Shown one piece after another: positions 45,765-57,113 of a stretch of 64,000 nt of DNA. A program made the position numbers and the translations under genes. Below the pieces are notes generated by a model. It was not told the origin of the DNA, made no database searches, and saw nothing but the letters and a program-made list of their open reading frames with translations. The stretch's first letter is position 1. Each line of letters opens with the position of its first letter. The stretch comes from Legionella gresilensis (GTDB taxonomy: Bacteria; Pseudomonadota; Gammaproteobacteria; Legionellales; Legionellaceae), in contig NZ_CAAAHX010000001.1 of assembly GCF_900639865.1 (NCBI RefSeq), forward strand, positions 109,645 to 173,644. The letters are read 5' to 3'.

Positions 45765-47981
45765 ATGCAGGATTCGCTTTTCTTTCGTTTCGGAAAATTA
45801 ATTTATAAACTTCGAGTACATATTGTATGGCTATCGATAATTTTAATTATCCTTTGCCTGCCTTATTTACCAAACATTATGAAACCCTTTCAATCAACGG
45901 GTTTTATTGATGCTACCTCTAATAGTGCTAAAGCAGAAAATTATTTAAATAATAAACTTGGCTTAAGCTCTAACCAGATATTAGTCCTTTATACTAGTGA
46001 AAAATGGTTGGCAACGGACAGCCGCTTTAAAAATGCAATAAAAAAATCGTTATCGGGCTTAAAAGACTTACCTATTAATTATGAGATTATTTATCCCGAT
46101 GCTAATAAAAAGCAAATATCTAAAGATAAACATACAGCCTATGCCGTTATCTTCTTTGATCATGATCAAGTGATCGATAAAAATTTAATCAAGGATTTAG
46201 AAAACAGCATAAAGACGCCGCCAAATATGACCATGCAGCTTGGGGGTGAAGCAATTTTTGAAGAAGTCATACACAAGCAAACTCAAAAAGATCTTTATAA
46301 AGCAGATTTGGTTGCTGCACCGGTTTCAGTAATTACTCTAATTTTGGTGTTTGGTACTTTAATAGCGGCCTTAATTCCCATTGTATTAGGTGGGGGCTGC
46401 GCGCTTATTATTCTTTCTTTGCTGTATTTTATTGGCCAAACCTACACTTTATCTATCTTTACTATTAATATCGCTCTCTTATTAGGCTTATGCTTATGTC
46501 TTGATTATTGCCTTTTTATTATCAGTCGCTTTCGAGACGAATTAAGAAAAAATAAAGCAATAAGGCGTGTTACTGCTACCACTATTGCTACTGCCGGTAA
46601 AGCTGTTTTTTTTAGTGGCTTAGCTGTCTTTATTAGCCTTAGTGCTTTGCTTTTTTTTCCTATCAATATTTTATTTTCAGTTGGTGTGGGTGGTCTTACA
46701 GCCGTATTTGTTGCTGTTTGTGTGTCAGTTATTTTGCTGCCAGCTATTCTCGCTATTCTGAGAAACGGAATAAATTATTTATCCATACGCCTTTCGCAAA
46801 AAGAAAAAGCTTCCCTTGCTTGGCGATGGCTAGCAAGGAAAGTGGTTAAAAGACCTTTAAGCTTTTTTTTATTAACCTTAAGTCTCCTATTACTCTTAGG
46901 CTATCCCTTTTTAAATGCTAAATTTGGAATTTCTAATTTTCGTATTTTACCCCAGCATTCCCAAGGCCGCGCGTTTTTTAATACTTATGTTGATAAGTTT
47001 AATGAACAAGATTTAACACCTATTTTATTAATTGTTACCAGTCAAAAGGATCCTATTCTTTTTAAAGCTAATATTGCTAAATTATATGATTTAGTCAAAA
47101 CACTTAAAAAAAACCCACTAATTGATCATATCAATAGTATTGTAAATACCAGTAGTAGCCTCACAAAATCACAGTATCAAACTTTGTATAATACAAAAAG
47201 TACTTTAGATACTGAGTCAATCAAAAGCTTATTAGCAACGACAACAACGAAGTATGCAACTGTTATTAATATCATTAGTAAATATGACGCCAATTCAAAA
47301 GAAACTAAAACACTGATTTCACAATTACGCGCACTTAAGCCTCCTAGTGGATGGGATTTTCAGCTAACTGGTGGTCCTGTTAAAAATGAAGATGTCTTAA
47401 ATAAAATATATAGCCTTTTTCCATATACTGTATTATGGATTATAGGTTTAACCTATCTCGTTCTACTTATCTTATTACGTTCCTTATTTCTACCCCTTAA
47501 AGCTATTTTAATGAACATTGTCAGTCTATGTGCTAGCTACGGTGTATTAGTTTTCATTTTTCAGGAAGGACACTTACAAAAATGGCTTAACTTTGATCCA
47601 CAAGGTAGTTTAGATATTAGTTTGTTAGTTATTATTTTCTGTGCTCTCTTTGGCTTTTCTATGGATTATGAAGTCTTTTTACTCACGCGTATTAAAGAGT
47701 ACTATGAACAAACTAAAGACAATGAGAACAGTATTATTTTTGGTATAGAAAAGAGCAGTAAGATTATAACAAGCGCAGCACTAATTGTAATTTTTCTTTG
47801 TGGCTCGTTTATGGTAGCTGATGTATTAATGGTTAAACAATTTGGATTAGGAATTGCTGCAGCTATTTTTGTTGATGCTTTTTTAATTCGTACTCTTTTA
47901 GTGCCAGCAACTATGGCGTTAGTTAAACCGTTAAATTGGTATTTACCTAAATGGTTAGAAAAAATTCTTCCCAAATGGTAA
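45765..47981 (+). CDS. MMPL-family RND transporter
   Basis: The 738-residue protein has 12 predicted membrane segments in two halves, each preceded by a large periplasmic loop (about 45-180 and 385-550). Family-typical segments are LLLGLCLCLDYCLFIISRFRDELR and the equivalent ALFGFSMDYEVFLLTRIKEYYE, with their Asp residues in the proton pathway. MMPL proteins export lipids or hydrophobic molecules. The substrate is unknown. It is transcribed alone. Confidence 0.93.
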   Translation: MQDSLFFRFGKLIYKLRVHIVWLSIILIILCLPYLPNIMKPFQSTGFIDATSNSAKAENYLNNKLGLSSNQILVLYTSEKWLATDSRFKNAIKKSLSGLKDLPINYEIIYPDANKKQISKDKHTAYAVIFFDHDQVIDKNLIKDLENSIKTPPNMTMQLGGEAIFEEVIHKQTQKDLYKADLVAAPVSVITLILVFGTLIAALIPIVLGGGCALIILSLLYFIGQTYTLSIFTINIALLLGLCLCLDYCLFIISRFRDELRKNKAIRRVTATTIATAGKAVFFSGLAVFISLSALLFFPINILFSVGVGGLTAVFVAVCVSVILLPAILAILRNGINYLSIRLSQKEKASLAWRWLARKVVKRPLSFFLLTLSLLLLLGYPFLNAKFGISNFRILPQHSQGRAFFNTYVDKFNEQDLTPILLIVTSQKDPILFKANIAKLYDLVKTLKKNPLIDHINSIVNTSSSLTKSQYQTLYNTKSTLDTESIKSLLATTTTKYATVINIISKYDANSKETKTLISQLRALKPPSGWDFQLTGGPVKNEDVLNKIYSLFPYTVLWIIGLTYLVLLILLRSLFLPLKAILMNIVSLCASYGVLVFIFQEGHLQKWLNFDPQGSLDISLLVIIFCALFGFSMDYEVFLLTRIKEYYEQTKDNENSIIFGIEKSSKIITSAALIVIFLCGSFMVADVLMVKQFGLGIAAAIFVDAFLIRTLLVPATMALVKPLNWYLPKWLEKILPKW

Positions 47982-48070
47982 CCAGTCTAAAATTAAAAAT
48001 AACTTATATCTAACTGTTCATTCTTACCTAGAATGAACAGTTAAAGTTAAATAAGCTTTAGAAAAGGGTA

Positions 48071-48994
48071 TTATTTAGTTTTAAACTTAACCTGAGAAGA
48101 ATCGAGCATAGCACGAACTTCATCAGCTATTAATCGATGTGCCACGGTTGTCGGGTGCACTGGGTCAAAAAATAGATAACCTTCACACGTTGTATCTATC
48201 TTTGCCGCTTTAGCAGCCATCAATAGGGTAGATTTTTTTGACACCTCATCAATTAATACGTCATAACAGGTATCAAGCGTATTAGTAAAACCATACTCTG
48301 CAGGTGAATCTAGTAGCTTATTAACTGCTCTATCCGTATCAAAATATAAAAATTGGACATGAGGATATTTTATTTTAAGCTCTTTTAATGAACCCCCTAA
48401 AAGCTCATTGTGCCGCTTTGATAACCTAGTTAACTTTTCTTCAGCGTTTAACTGCCTTGCTGCAGGACCTTTTCCTAAATCAGGTAAATTTAGAAGTAAT
48501 ATATGTTGCGCTCCTGCTTTAACTAGTCGTTCAATACCCTGAGTAATACCATTAACAACTATCCTATTAGCTTCCACTTCATCCTCAGGTAAAGCTAGGT
48601 AATTATTACCCCCAATCCATATAACAAATAAACTTTGCCCGCTTGCTTTATTATCATTACCTATTAAATAGGTTTTAATCTCACGGTTTAATGTATAAAG
48701 TATGTCATCGTCATCGGTATTATCAGAAATTGCCGCCCCACCAAAAGCATAATCAAGGAGATGTGATTTAACTTGATTAGGAAAATATGAATTTGTAAGC
48801 TGCTCAATCCAAACAGGTCCATTTGTAAATCGTCCTTCATAATAGGGCGGCGACTGGGGAATACGATGATGCATATCTTCGTACAAGTTTCCATTATCAG
48901 ATAAGCTATCCCCAAAAACGACTACATTATTCAACTCATTAGCATTTACCAATGTCGAGAAAAGCAGGACAAACATAGCCAAAAACACTTTCAT
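48071..48994 (-). CDS. plaA: Secreted GDSL lysophospholipase/acyltransferase, PlaA-like
   Basis: The 307-residue protein has a signal peptide and the SGNH block I motif VVFGDSLSDNGN (nucleophile Ser about residue 30). It also has the GRFTNGPVWIEQL segment typical of this family, block III WIGGNNY and block V FDPVHPTTVAH (catalytic Asp and His). Size fits Legionella PlaA (about 309) better than PlaC (about 433). PlaA is exported by the type II system and hydrolyses lysophospholipids. The exact paralogue is not certain. Confidence 0.85.
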   Translation of the reverse strand: MKVFLAMFVLLFSTLVNANELNNVVVFGDSLSDNGNLYEDMHHRIPQSPPYYEGRFTNGPVWIEQLTNSYFPNQVKSHLLDYAFGGAAISDNTDDDDILYTLNREIKTYLIGNDNKASGQSLFVIWIGGNNYLALPEDEVEANRIVVNGITQGIERLVKAGAQHILLLNLPDLGKGPAARQLNAEEKLTRLSKRHNELLGGSLKELKIKYPHVQFLYFDTDRAVNKLLDSPAEYGFTNTLDTCYDVLIDEVSKKSTLLMAAKAAKIDTTCEGYLFFDPVHPTTVAHRLIADEVRAMLDSSQVKFKTK

Positions 48995-49464
48995 TAGTAA
49001 GCCCTTAATAACTAAATTAATAATGAGGCCCGATTATAGTATGAAAAATCGAAATGAATCAATTTAGTAATTTTGTTAGTTGAAATGCTAAGAGCATATT
49101 AAATAATGTACTTAGGTAACTGTTTAAGTAGTTTTAAAACGCGATTCTGTAAGTAACTATAAATAGATATCACATTTGTTTATCAGTTAGGTTTAAGAAA
49201 GATTTAATAGGATGCTAATGCATAAGTGAAACATAATTTAACCTTAGTGATAAGGCCATTTATAGCTTTACCCTTAATGATTAGCGTTTTGCCTTACCTG
49301 TGATGATTTAGCGCAAGGCATAGATGTTTCAAGGAATAGAGCTTAATGGAATAAATGAATACGGCAAAAACGTTTACAACACTGCAATAAAGTAAAGGCG
49401 CAGATTAGGCAAGGATTCTAGTTACCCATATTTTAAAATACAGGTAAATAGATGTAATTTTAAC
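48995..49464. other. Intergenic region between plaA and an orphan gene
   Basis: This 470-bp stretch has no credible frame. A loose stem TGCCTT/AAGGCA (about 49294-49320) is the only structure noted. Several GGA triplets occur, but not in clear hairpin loops, so I do not propose a CsrA-binding RNA. Confidence 0.35.
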
Positions 49465-50079
49465 TTACGAATGCTTAGGGCTAGGAGATGAATAGTTAGT
49501 ATCTTCTTCCATAGGATCACCTCCTTCTTCTATAGGATCAACCACTACATTTCCTCGGGATTTAGCTGATTTATTATGGCGCAGCTCTTCATCATAAGCG
49601 TCGTCCTTAGGTCGACGCCTATGGTAGAGCCCATATTGTTGTGAATTTGTCATTTTTTCAGATGGTGATAAAATTTCTTTTAGATCTCTATAAGCTTTAA
49701 CTACACCCTGCTGGATTTCTATAAATTTTTGACCTAAGTCCTGAGGAGGTATCAATAAAGAACGGTATTCAGGCTTGCAGTTGTTATAATAATTTACATA
49801 ATTGTTATAGTGTTCGTCTTGATAGTATCTTGCTACTTGATTATTTTGTAGTTGAGGTACCAATGTATCTAGCATCTGAACAAGTAGATTTAAATGATCA
49901 GTGACGTTTTGCTCTAATTCTTTTTTAGTTTGCTCTAACAAAATTAAACTAAAATGTCCAAAGATAGGTGGTTGATTAAGAATAGGTTTACTGTTTAGAT
50001 CAGTATTTTCTATATATGGAAATTGTGTATTAACAATCTTCTCGACTAATTCAAGTATTTCCGCATGCTTTTCTTTCAT
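49465..50079 (-). CDS. Uncharacterised protein with acidic tail, candidate Dot/Icm effector
   Basis: This 204-residue protein is mostly helical and lacks signal peptide or membrane segments. The last 30 residues contain a strongly acidic block (VDPIEEGGDPMEEDTN) followed by a short polar end (YSSPSPKHS). This matches the E-block type of Dot/Icm export signal described for Legionella effectors. A basic HRRRPKDD segment precedes it. The N-terminal part suggests a helical bundle. No homologue is recognised. Confidence 0.65.
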   Translation of the reverse strand: MKEKHAEILELVEKIVNTQFPYIENTDLNSKPILNQPPIFGHFSLILLEQTKKELEQNVTDHLNLLVQMLDTLVPQLQNNQVARYYQDEHYNNYVNYYNNCKPEYRSLLIPPQDLGQKFIEIQQGVVKAYRDLKEILSPSEKMTNSQQYGLYHRRRPKDDAYDEELRHNKSAKSRGNVVVDPIEEGGDPMEEDTNYSSPSPKHS

Positions 50080-50529
50080 AAATACCCCTTAACTACTAAA
50101 TAGAAAACATTATAACCTAAATCGTGCAAAATTTAAAAAATTTGTAAAATTTTGTATTAAATTGACTCAAAATAATGCATTTTATTTGTTCTATTATTAA
50201 AGATAAAATAAATTTTTAAAATTTATACCCAGAATTCTGGTTAAGGAGTAATTTGAAAAAAGGTCTCATTATAACCAATTCATTGCGCAACCAATGAAAA
50301 TAACCAGGAAACCTATAATTAATTTAGAACAAATATTCTGTCTTAGTGATGATTTTTGTTGTTAGGAGAAAAACTTTTAGCCATACTTAAGTTTAAAATT
50401 AGAAACTTAACTATCACTTGACCTATTAATTATTAAGAAAAAATTAGGACAGTTAATAAATCTTAATTTTGTAAAAAATAGGTCTAGATGCCTCTCAAAG
50501 TAGAACTTTTTAGTTAAAAGATTCTATCT
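50080..50529. other. Intergenic region
   Basis: This 450-bp AT-rich gap contains a 12-bp palindrome CCAGAATTCTGG (50229-50240) followed by AAGGAG. The only frame after it, from a TTG, is 14 codons long. I see nothing else. Confidence 0.35.
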
Positions 50530-51480
50530 TTATCCCTTCTTAGATGAAACTGGCATAATAACAATGTCATTTAACCGCCAGTGATGTTGTTTGATTTCTT
50601 CTTGGAGTTCGGATAATTTTTTAATCTCAATACTTTTATGTTTTGATGTAACAAAGATATCACCAAAAAATACATGTCCTTCATCACGAAAGCGTAATGC
50701 AACTGATTCAACCCAATCCTGTCTTTTTACTATCGCTTCAACTTCTTGTATTAAGGGATCAGTTTTATCACCTTCTAACGTTTTCGGCACCTCATCTAGT
50801 AAATCCAAAATAGATTTTTTGAAATTACTATATCCATCATTAATAATACTTAAAGAAATCAATATACCAACAACTGCATCTGCCCACCAATATCCTAAAC
50901 CTATTCCTAAAATACCTAAAATACTCGCAAACCCAGCTGTCCAACTTGCTTTATTCATTTTAGAGTCTGCATATAAAACTTTATCATATAAGTAATGTGC
51001 TAAAGGTATTTTAATATGTCCTAAAACCGTAGAAGGAATGCTTGACCAGCATAGAGCCGCAATCATCAAAAATCCAAGCCAAATCGTATGATTTAAAAAA
51101 ACCACTGATGAAATACTAGGATGCTCTTGCTTTAATAAAACAATACTTCCATCAATCAACAGATAAATACCCAATGCAAATAAAGCTAGTGAACTCGTAA
51201 AATAGGCCATGCTGGTTACGCGGTGGAAACCATAAGGAAATGTCTTATTAGCCTTGCGATTAACTATCTTACTAGCTACTAAAAAGGACAAAGGTGGTAT
51301 AATACCCAAGCTATCTTCCAGCCAAACTGTTTTCATTGTTTGAGAGTTAGACATAACTAAAAAGGAAAAAGTTGCTGCAGAAATCATGTAAAAAAGTGAT
51401 ATCCACTCATAAAAAATAGCTTTCGAATATTGAGCTTTTAATTCTTTAGGAAACTCTACTGTTTTAGTTACATTTTGCAT
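50530..51480 (-). CDS. Cation diffusion facilitator (CDF) family transporter
   Basis: The 316-residue protein has membrane segments with the CDF layout. WLEDSLGIIPPLSFLVASKIVNRKANKTFPYGFHRV matches the second helix and loop, although the usual HxxxD is replaced by ED. WADAVVGILISLSIINDGY matches helix V with its Asp. The C-terminal cytoplasmic domain (about 215-310) has the metallochaperone-like fold pattern. It exports divalent metal ions. Its ATG overlaps the stop of the upstream lipoprotein gene by 1 nt (TAATG). Confidence 0.88.
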   Translation of the reverse strand: MQNVTKTVEFPKELKAQYSKAIFYEWISLFYMISAATFSFLVMSNSQTMKTVWLEDSLGIIPPLSFLVASKIVNRKANKTFPYGFHRVTSMAYFTSSLALFALGIYLLIDGSIVLLKQEHPSISSVVFLNHTIWLGFLMIAALCWSSIPSTVLGHIKIPLAHYLYDKVLYADSKMNKASWTAGFASILGILGIGLGYWWADAVVGILISLSIINDGYSNFKKSILDLLDEVPKTLEGDKTDPLIQEVEAIVKRQDWVESVALRFRDEGHVFFGDIFVTSKHKSIEIKKLSELQEEIKQHHWRLNDIVIMPVSSKKG

Positions 51481-51893
51481 TAGTTGTTATTATTCCTATT
51501 AAAGTAAATAAACCTATCGAGATAACTAAGCCAAGCATTTTCTCCCTGCTGAACTACCCATACATAATTTTTTTCATAAGGCCTAGTAAAGGCTACTTTT
51601 TCACGCCAGGGATTATCTTCTTCAATGTCACAACTAATAAGATTAATTTCATTTTTTTCTAATAATTTATAAAGGTTATCAAAACTATCTACCACTTTTA
51701 AAATTCGTGCATTCAGTCCTTGAGATAATTTATTCAGCAGAGAAGCGTTTTGCTGAAGATTAGAACATAGTCCAATTTTAATTACATGATTGTTTTTAAT
51801 TGTTATCAAAGTATTATTGGGATCGGCGGGATAATTACACCCCGTTAGACATAAAATGCATACTAATTTATACAACTGAGATACCAATTTCAT
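51480..51893 (-). CDS. Lipoprotein with partial periplasmic-binding-protein similarity
   Basis: The 137-residue protein has a lipobox LCLTGCN with Cys19. The rest (HVIKIGLCSNLQQNASLLNKLSQGLNARILKVVDSFDNLYKLLEKNEINLISCDIEEDN, then YEKNYVWVV) resembles one half of a family 3 solute-binding protein, cut to about half the normal length. It is translationally coupled to the CDF transporter. It may deliver or sense the transported metal. Confidence 0.65.
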   Translation of the reverse strand: MKLVSQLYKLVCILCLTGCNYPADPNNTLITIKNNHVIKIGLCSNLQQNASLLNKLSQGLNARILKVVDSFDNLYKLLEKNEINLISCDIEEDNPWREKVAFTRPYEKNYVWVVQQGENAWLSYLDRFIYFNRNNNN

Positions 51894-52200
51894 TGACTGT
51901 CCATAATTGAAATATATTAAAAGATATTAGTTCCCTTATCACTATATTAAAGTGCCGTCATGGTATTACTATTATAATGCTATTGTATTAAAACAAATAC
52001 TGAAATTATTTTATCATTTAGCAAGTCTTGCTAGGTATCGCTTACAGCTTCGAAGTGCATATATACTCGCTTAATTAAATCATTAAGTAACATAAATCTT
52101 TCTAATTTAAGTTCATTTTACTAGGATAAATAGTTAAAGAACTCGCTAAACTATCTAATTATTTATATTATGAGTAATTGCTTTTATAGGATGAGACAAG
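51894..52200. other. Intergenic region between divergent genes
   Basis: This 307-bp region lies between the divergent lipoprotein and tail-anchored genes and must hold both promoters. No clear consensus elements or frames are seen. Confidence 0.3.
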
Positions 52201-52683
52201 ATGTCTAATTTTGAAACAGAATATTTACATGCATTTTATAAATCATTTATTAATGTTATTACTCCTCTAGAAATAGAAAAAGCACTAAGAAATTTCCAAA
52301 CGATACAGGATAAAAATAATCCTAAGCGTTACAGTGGTATGCATACATTTAATTTGATAGGCTGGAAACCAATGGATGCTGAAAAATTCACAGCTGCACT
52401 TGCTGAAACGTTTGCACGAGCAACAGAGCAATTTATAGACACTCAGGATGCCGAAACTATCCATAATATGACAGAAAAAATTCGTGCTGAATATATTCCC
52501 AAACTTGTCAGGGAATTAGATCCAGAAAATCCATTTTTAAAGTTATCCCAGCAACTAAAGATGAATTTAGAAAAGTTACCTAAAAAAGAAAATACCTCAA
52601 TTTTTAATGAATACAGTTTTTTTGGTGGCGCAGTTGTCTTGTTAGGTGCTGCTGTAATCTATAATTACAGCCCTCGACAATAA
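52201..52683 (+). CDS. Tail-anchored uncharacterised protein
   Basis: The 160-residue protein has a helical cytosolic part (about 1-135) with no known motif. Segments include RYSGMHTFNLIGWKPMD and AETFARATEQFIDTQDAETIHNM. A single hydrophobic segment (FFGGAVVLLGAAVIYNY) leaves only four residues behind it. Tail anchoring without a signal peptide is common in eukaryotic-like effectors that insert into host membranes, but a bacterial inner-membrane role is equally possible. Confidence 0.65.
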   Translation: MSNFETEYLHAFYKSFINVITPLEIEKALRNFQTIQDKNNPKRYSGMHTFNLIGWKPMDAEKFTAALAETFARATEQFIDTQDAETIHNMTEKIRAEYIPKLVRELDPENPFLKLSQQLKMNLEKLPKKENTSIFNEYSFFGGAVVLLGAAVIYNYSPRQ

Positions 52684-52699
52684 ATTGAGTTTAACGTGT

Positions 52700-52748
52700 A
52701 AACAAATGCCCGTACAATTCTATACGTTGTACGGGATAACATTTGTTT
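52700..52748. terminator. Long bidirectional stem-loop terminator
   Basis: AAACAAATG plus CCCGTACAA (52700-52717) pairs with TTGTACGGG and CATTTGTTT (52727-52748), with one 4-nt bulge. It lies between two convergent genes. Confidence 0.75.
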
Positions 52749-52761
52749 TACTTATGTTATG

Positions 52762-54450
52762 TTAATTAGAATTAATGACACTTAGCTTTAATTGTCGTCC
52801 GCAGACCCAAGCTTTATTTAAATCTTGAAAGACTTCTTTAGGCATTCCTTTAGGTAGTCTTACAGTAGAATGGTCATCATGAATTTTAAGACCGGTAATA
52901 AAACGGCTTTGTAATCCCGCCTCATTAGCAATAGCGCCAACAATATTACCTGGTTTTACGCCATGAACTCGTCCTACCTCTAAGCGAAATAATTCTTGTG
53001 GCATATCTTCAAAGTGGTTTGAAGAAGATTCACGCGAGCTACGTCGATTCTTTTTAGTTGAGCGCTCGTAAGAATCCTTAGAATTTACTCGTTCTCTAAT
53101 ATGTTTATCTTTACCTACATTAATTGATTTAGGTGCCTCAAACTGCCAAGGCTTATCTTTATTAACTAATAGTGCTAAGGCAGCAGCTACGTCAGCAGCT
53201 GCAACAGTTGGATTTTGCTCTAAAAAGGTATCAATAATTTTACGATATTGAACTACATTTTTATGCTCAAGCCTATTACTAATATTTGATAAGAAGCGCT
53301 GCTGTCTTGCCTCTTGAATTATATGGTCATTGGGAACGTTTATTTTTTCTATACGTTGACGCGTATGGCGTTCAATATTATTTAGAATCCTTGCTTCCCG
53401 AGGGCTTACAAATAAAATAGTCACCCCACTTCGCCCAGCTCGGCCTGTACGTCCAATACGATGAACATAAGTCTCGCAATCATGTGGTACATCGTAATTA
53501 ATGACATGAGTAACTCGCTCAACATCTAATCCACGCGCAGCAACATCAGTAGCAACCAGTATATCAATCGCTCCTTGTCTAAATTGAGCAACAATTTTTT
53601 CACGAAGGGCTTGGGTAATATCACCATGAATAGCCATGGCCCGGTGGCCCTGTTTTTGCAGAGTATCTGCGACATCCTCAGTAGCATTCTTAGTACGCAC
53701 AAAAACGATAACACCTTGATAATCCTCTACTGCTAATATACGTGATAAAGCATCGGGTTTTTGAGCAGGAGAGGCAAATAGGAAGCGTTGCTCTATACTT
53801 TTTACGGTTGCTGTTTCAGAACGTATCTGTACTGATATAGGATCAACTAAATAATTATTAGCAATTTGGCGAATACGATGTGGCATTGTCGCCGAAAATA
53901 ATGCGATTTGCTTTTGTTCAGGTAATTTTGAGAAAATTAATTCAATATCGTCAATAAAACCCATTTGCAACATTTCATCCGCTTCATCAAGTACAAAAGT
54001 TGATAAATTGTTTAATTTCAATGTACCACGGTCCATATGGTCTAAAATTCTACCTGGCGTACCTACTACGACTTGTGCCCCCTCCCTTAATTGTTTTAAT
54101 TGTCTTGAATAGTCTTGACCGCCGCATAATACAGATACAGTAACTTGCTGGTATTTACCCAATGTTTTAAATTGCTCAGCAACTTGAATAGCTAACTCCC
54201 GTGTGGGTGCTAAGATTAACGCTTGAGTAACTGGTAAGTTACCATTTAAGCGTTCTAAAATAGGTAAAGCAAAAGCTGCAGTTTTTCCTGTGCCTGTTTG
54301 GGCTTGGGCAATAATGTCACGGCCCTCTAACATCTGTGGGATGGTTTGAGCTTGCACTGGTGAAGGTGTTTGAAATTTCATATCCTCTAAAGCTTTCAAT
54401 AAAGGAGCTGATAAGTTCAGCGCTGCGAAATTTACTAAATTGTCTGTCAT
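52762..54450 (-). CDS. deaD: DEAD-box RNA helicase DeaD/CsdA
   Basis: The 562-residue protein has all DEAD-box motifs: Q motif TPSPVQAQTIP, Walker A AQTGTGKT, DEAD in VLDEADEML, SAT, and HRIGRTGRAGRSG. The C-terminal domain (about 475-560; FRLEVGRVHGVKPGNIVGAIANEAGL) is the DbpA-like RNA-binding fold of CsdA. It unwinds RNA in ribosome assembly and mRNA decay and is usually cold-induced. The long upstream gap could hold a cold-shock leader. Confidence 0.95.
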   Translation of the reverse strand: MTDNLVNFAALNLSAPLLKALEDMKFQTPSPVQAQTIPQMLEGRDIIAQAQTGTGKTAAFALPILERLNGNLPVTQALILAPTRELAIQVAEQFKTLGKYQQVTVSVLCGGQDYSRQLKQLREGAQVVVGTPGRILDHMDRGTLKLNNLSTFVLDEADEMLQMGFIDDIELIFSKLPEQKQIALFSATMPHRIRQIANNYLVDPISVQIRSETATVKSIEQRFLFASPAQKPDALSRILAVEDYQGVIVFVRTKNATEDVADTLQKQGHRAMAIHGDITQALREKIVAQFRQGAIDILVATDVAARGLDVERVTHVINYDVPHDCETYVHRIGRTGRAGRSGVTILFVSPREARILNNIERHTRQRIEKINVPNDHIIQEARQQRFLSNISNRLEHKNVVQYRKIIDTFLEQNPTVAAADVAAALALLVNKDKPWQFEAPKSINVGKDKHIRERVNSKDSYERSTKKNRRSSRESSSNHFEDMPQELFRLEVGRVHGVKPGNIVGAIANEAGLQSRFITGLKIHDDHSTVRLPKGMPKEVFQDLNKAWVCGRQLKLSVINSN

Positions 54451-54878
54451 AAATCTTCCAAATGATGTAGCAATAGCTTAAGTAATGTAAAAATTGCTCA
54501 GTATAATAACAAAATAAACAATGGCTTGCACGGATTTTCAATAATAGATGATGGTATAGCGGCGTTGCGGTTTATTTTATTGCGAATTGTTAATTATTAT
54601 ATCACAGATCTCAATATATTTAAATTGGTCTCCACATTTACTTTTATTAATTAACGTGAGTTAGACATAAAAGAGACGAAGGCTCCTTTATGTCGCTAAA
54701 GGAACGCTACCCCGTAAAATACGAAGCATTTATACGGGCTCCAGATTAAACATACATAAATTCATGTAACTAAAATGAAAATTCCTTAACTTACTAATTC
54801 ATTAACTGCGATAAGCTAATCTAACTTCAAATGAAATTAGATTAATATAAAATTTAAAAATTTTATTTATATACAAAA
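54451..54878. other. Region between fadH and deaD with several stem-loops
   Basis: This 428-bp gap lies downstream of fadH and upstream of deaD. Stems occur at 54817-54844 (TAATCTAA/TTAGATTA), 54711-54738 (CCCGTA/TACGGG) and around 54685-54702 (CCTTTA/TAAAGG). They may end the fadH transcript or structure a deaD leader. No frame is convincing. Confidence 0.4.
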
Positions 54879-56924
<2,046 letters not shown>

Positions 56925-57113
56925 TTAATCGTTTTATTAAAATTCCTATTTAAACACAATAAATTACTTGCAACACTTAATAACGAGATTTCTGGCAGCT
57001 ATTCATAAGTTGTATTATTCATGTTACTTATTGTAAAAACTCCAGTATAAAGCACTCTAGAGAAGTTACTTAACGCTTTTTAACATTTTTATAATAATTT
57101 CAATCTCGATTAC

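Noticed and set aside
48995..49464. CsrA-sponge RNA (RsmY/RsmZ-like)
   Set aside because: GGA triplets are present, but not in hairpin loops, and there is no promoter-terminator pair.
50229..50300. Palindrome CCAGAATTCTGG followed by AAGGAG and a short frame
   Set aside because: The frame after the ribosome-binding-like site is only 14 codons from a TTG; nothing supports a gene.
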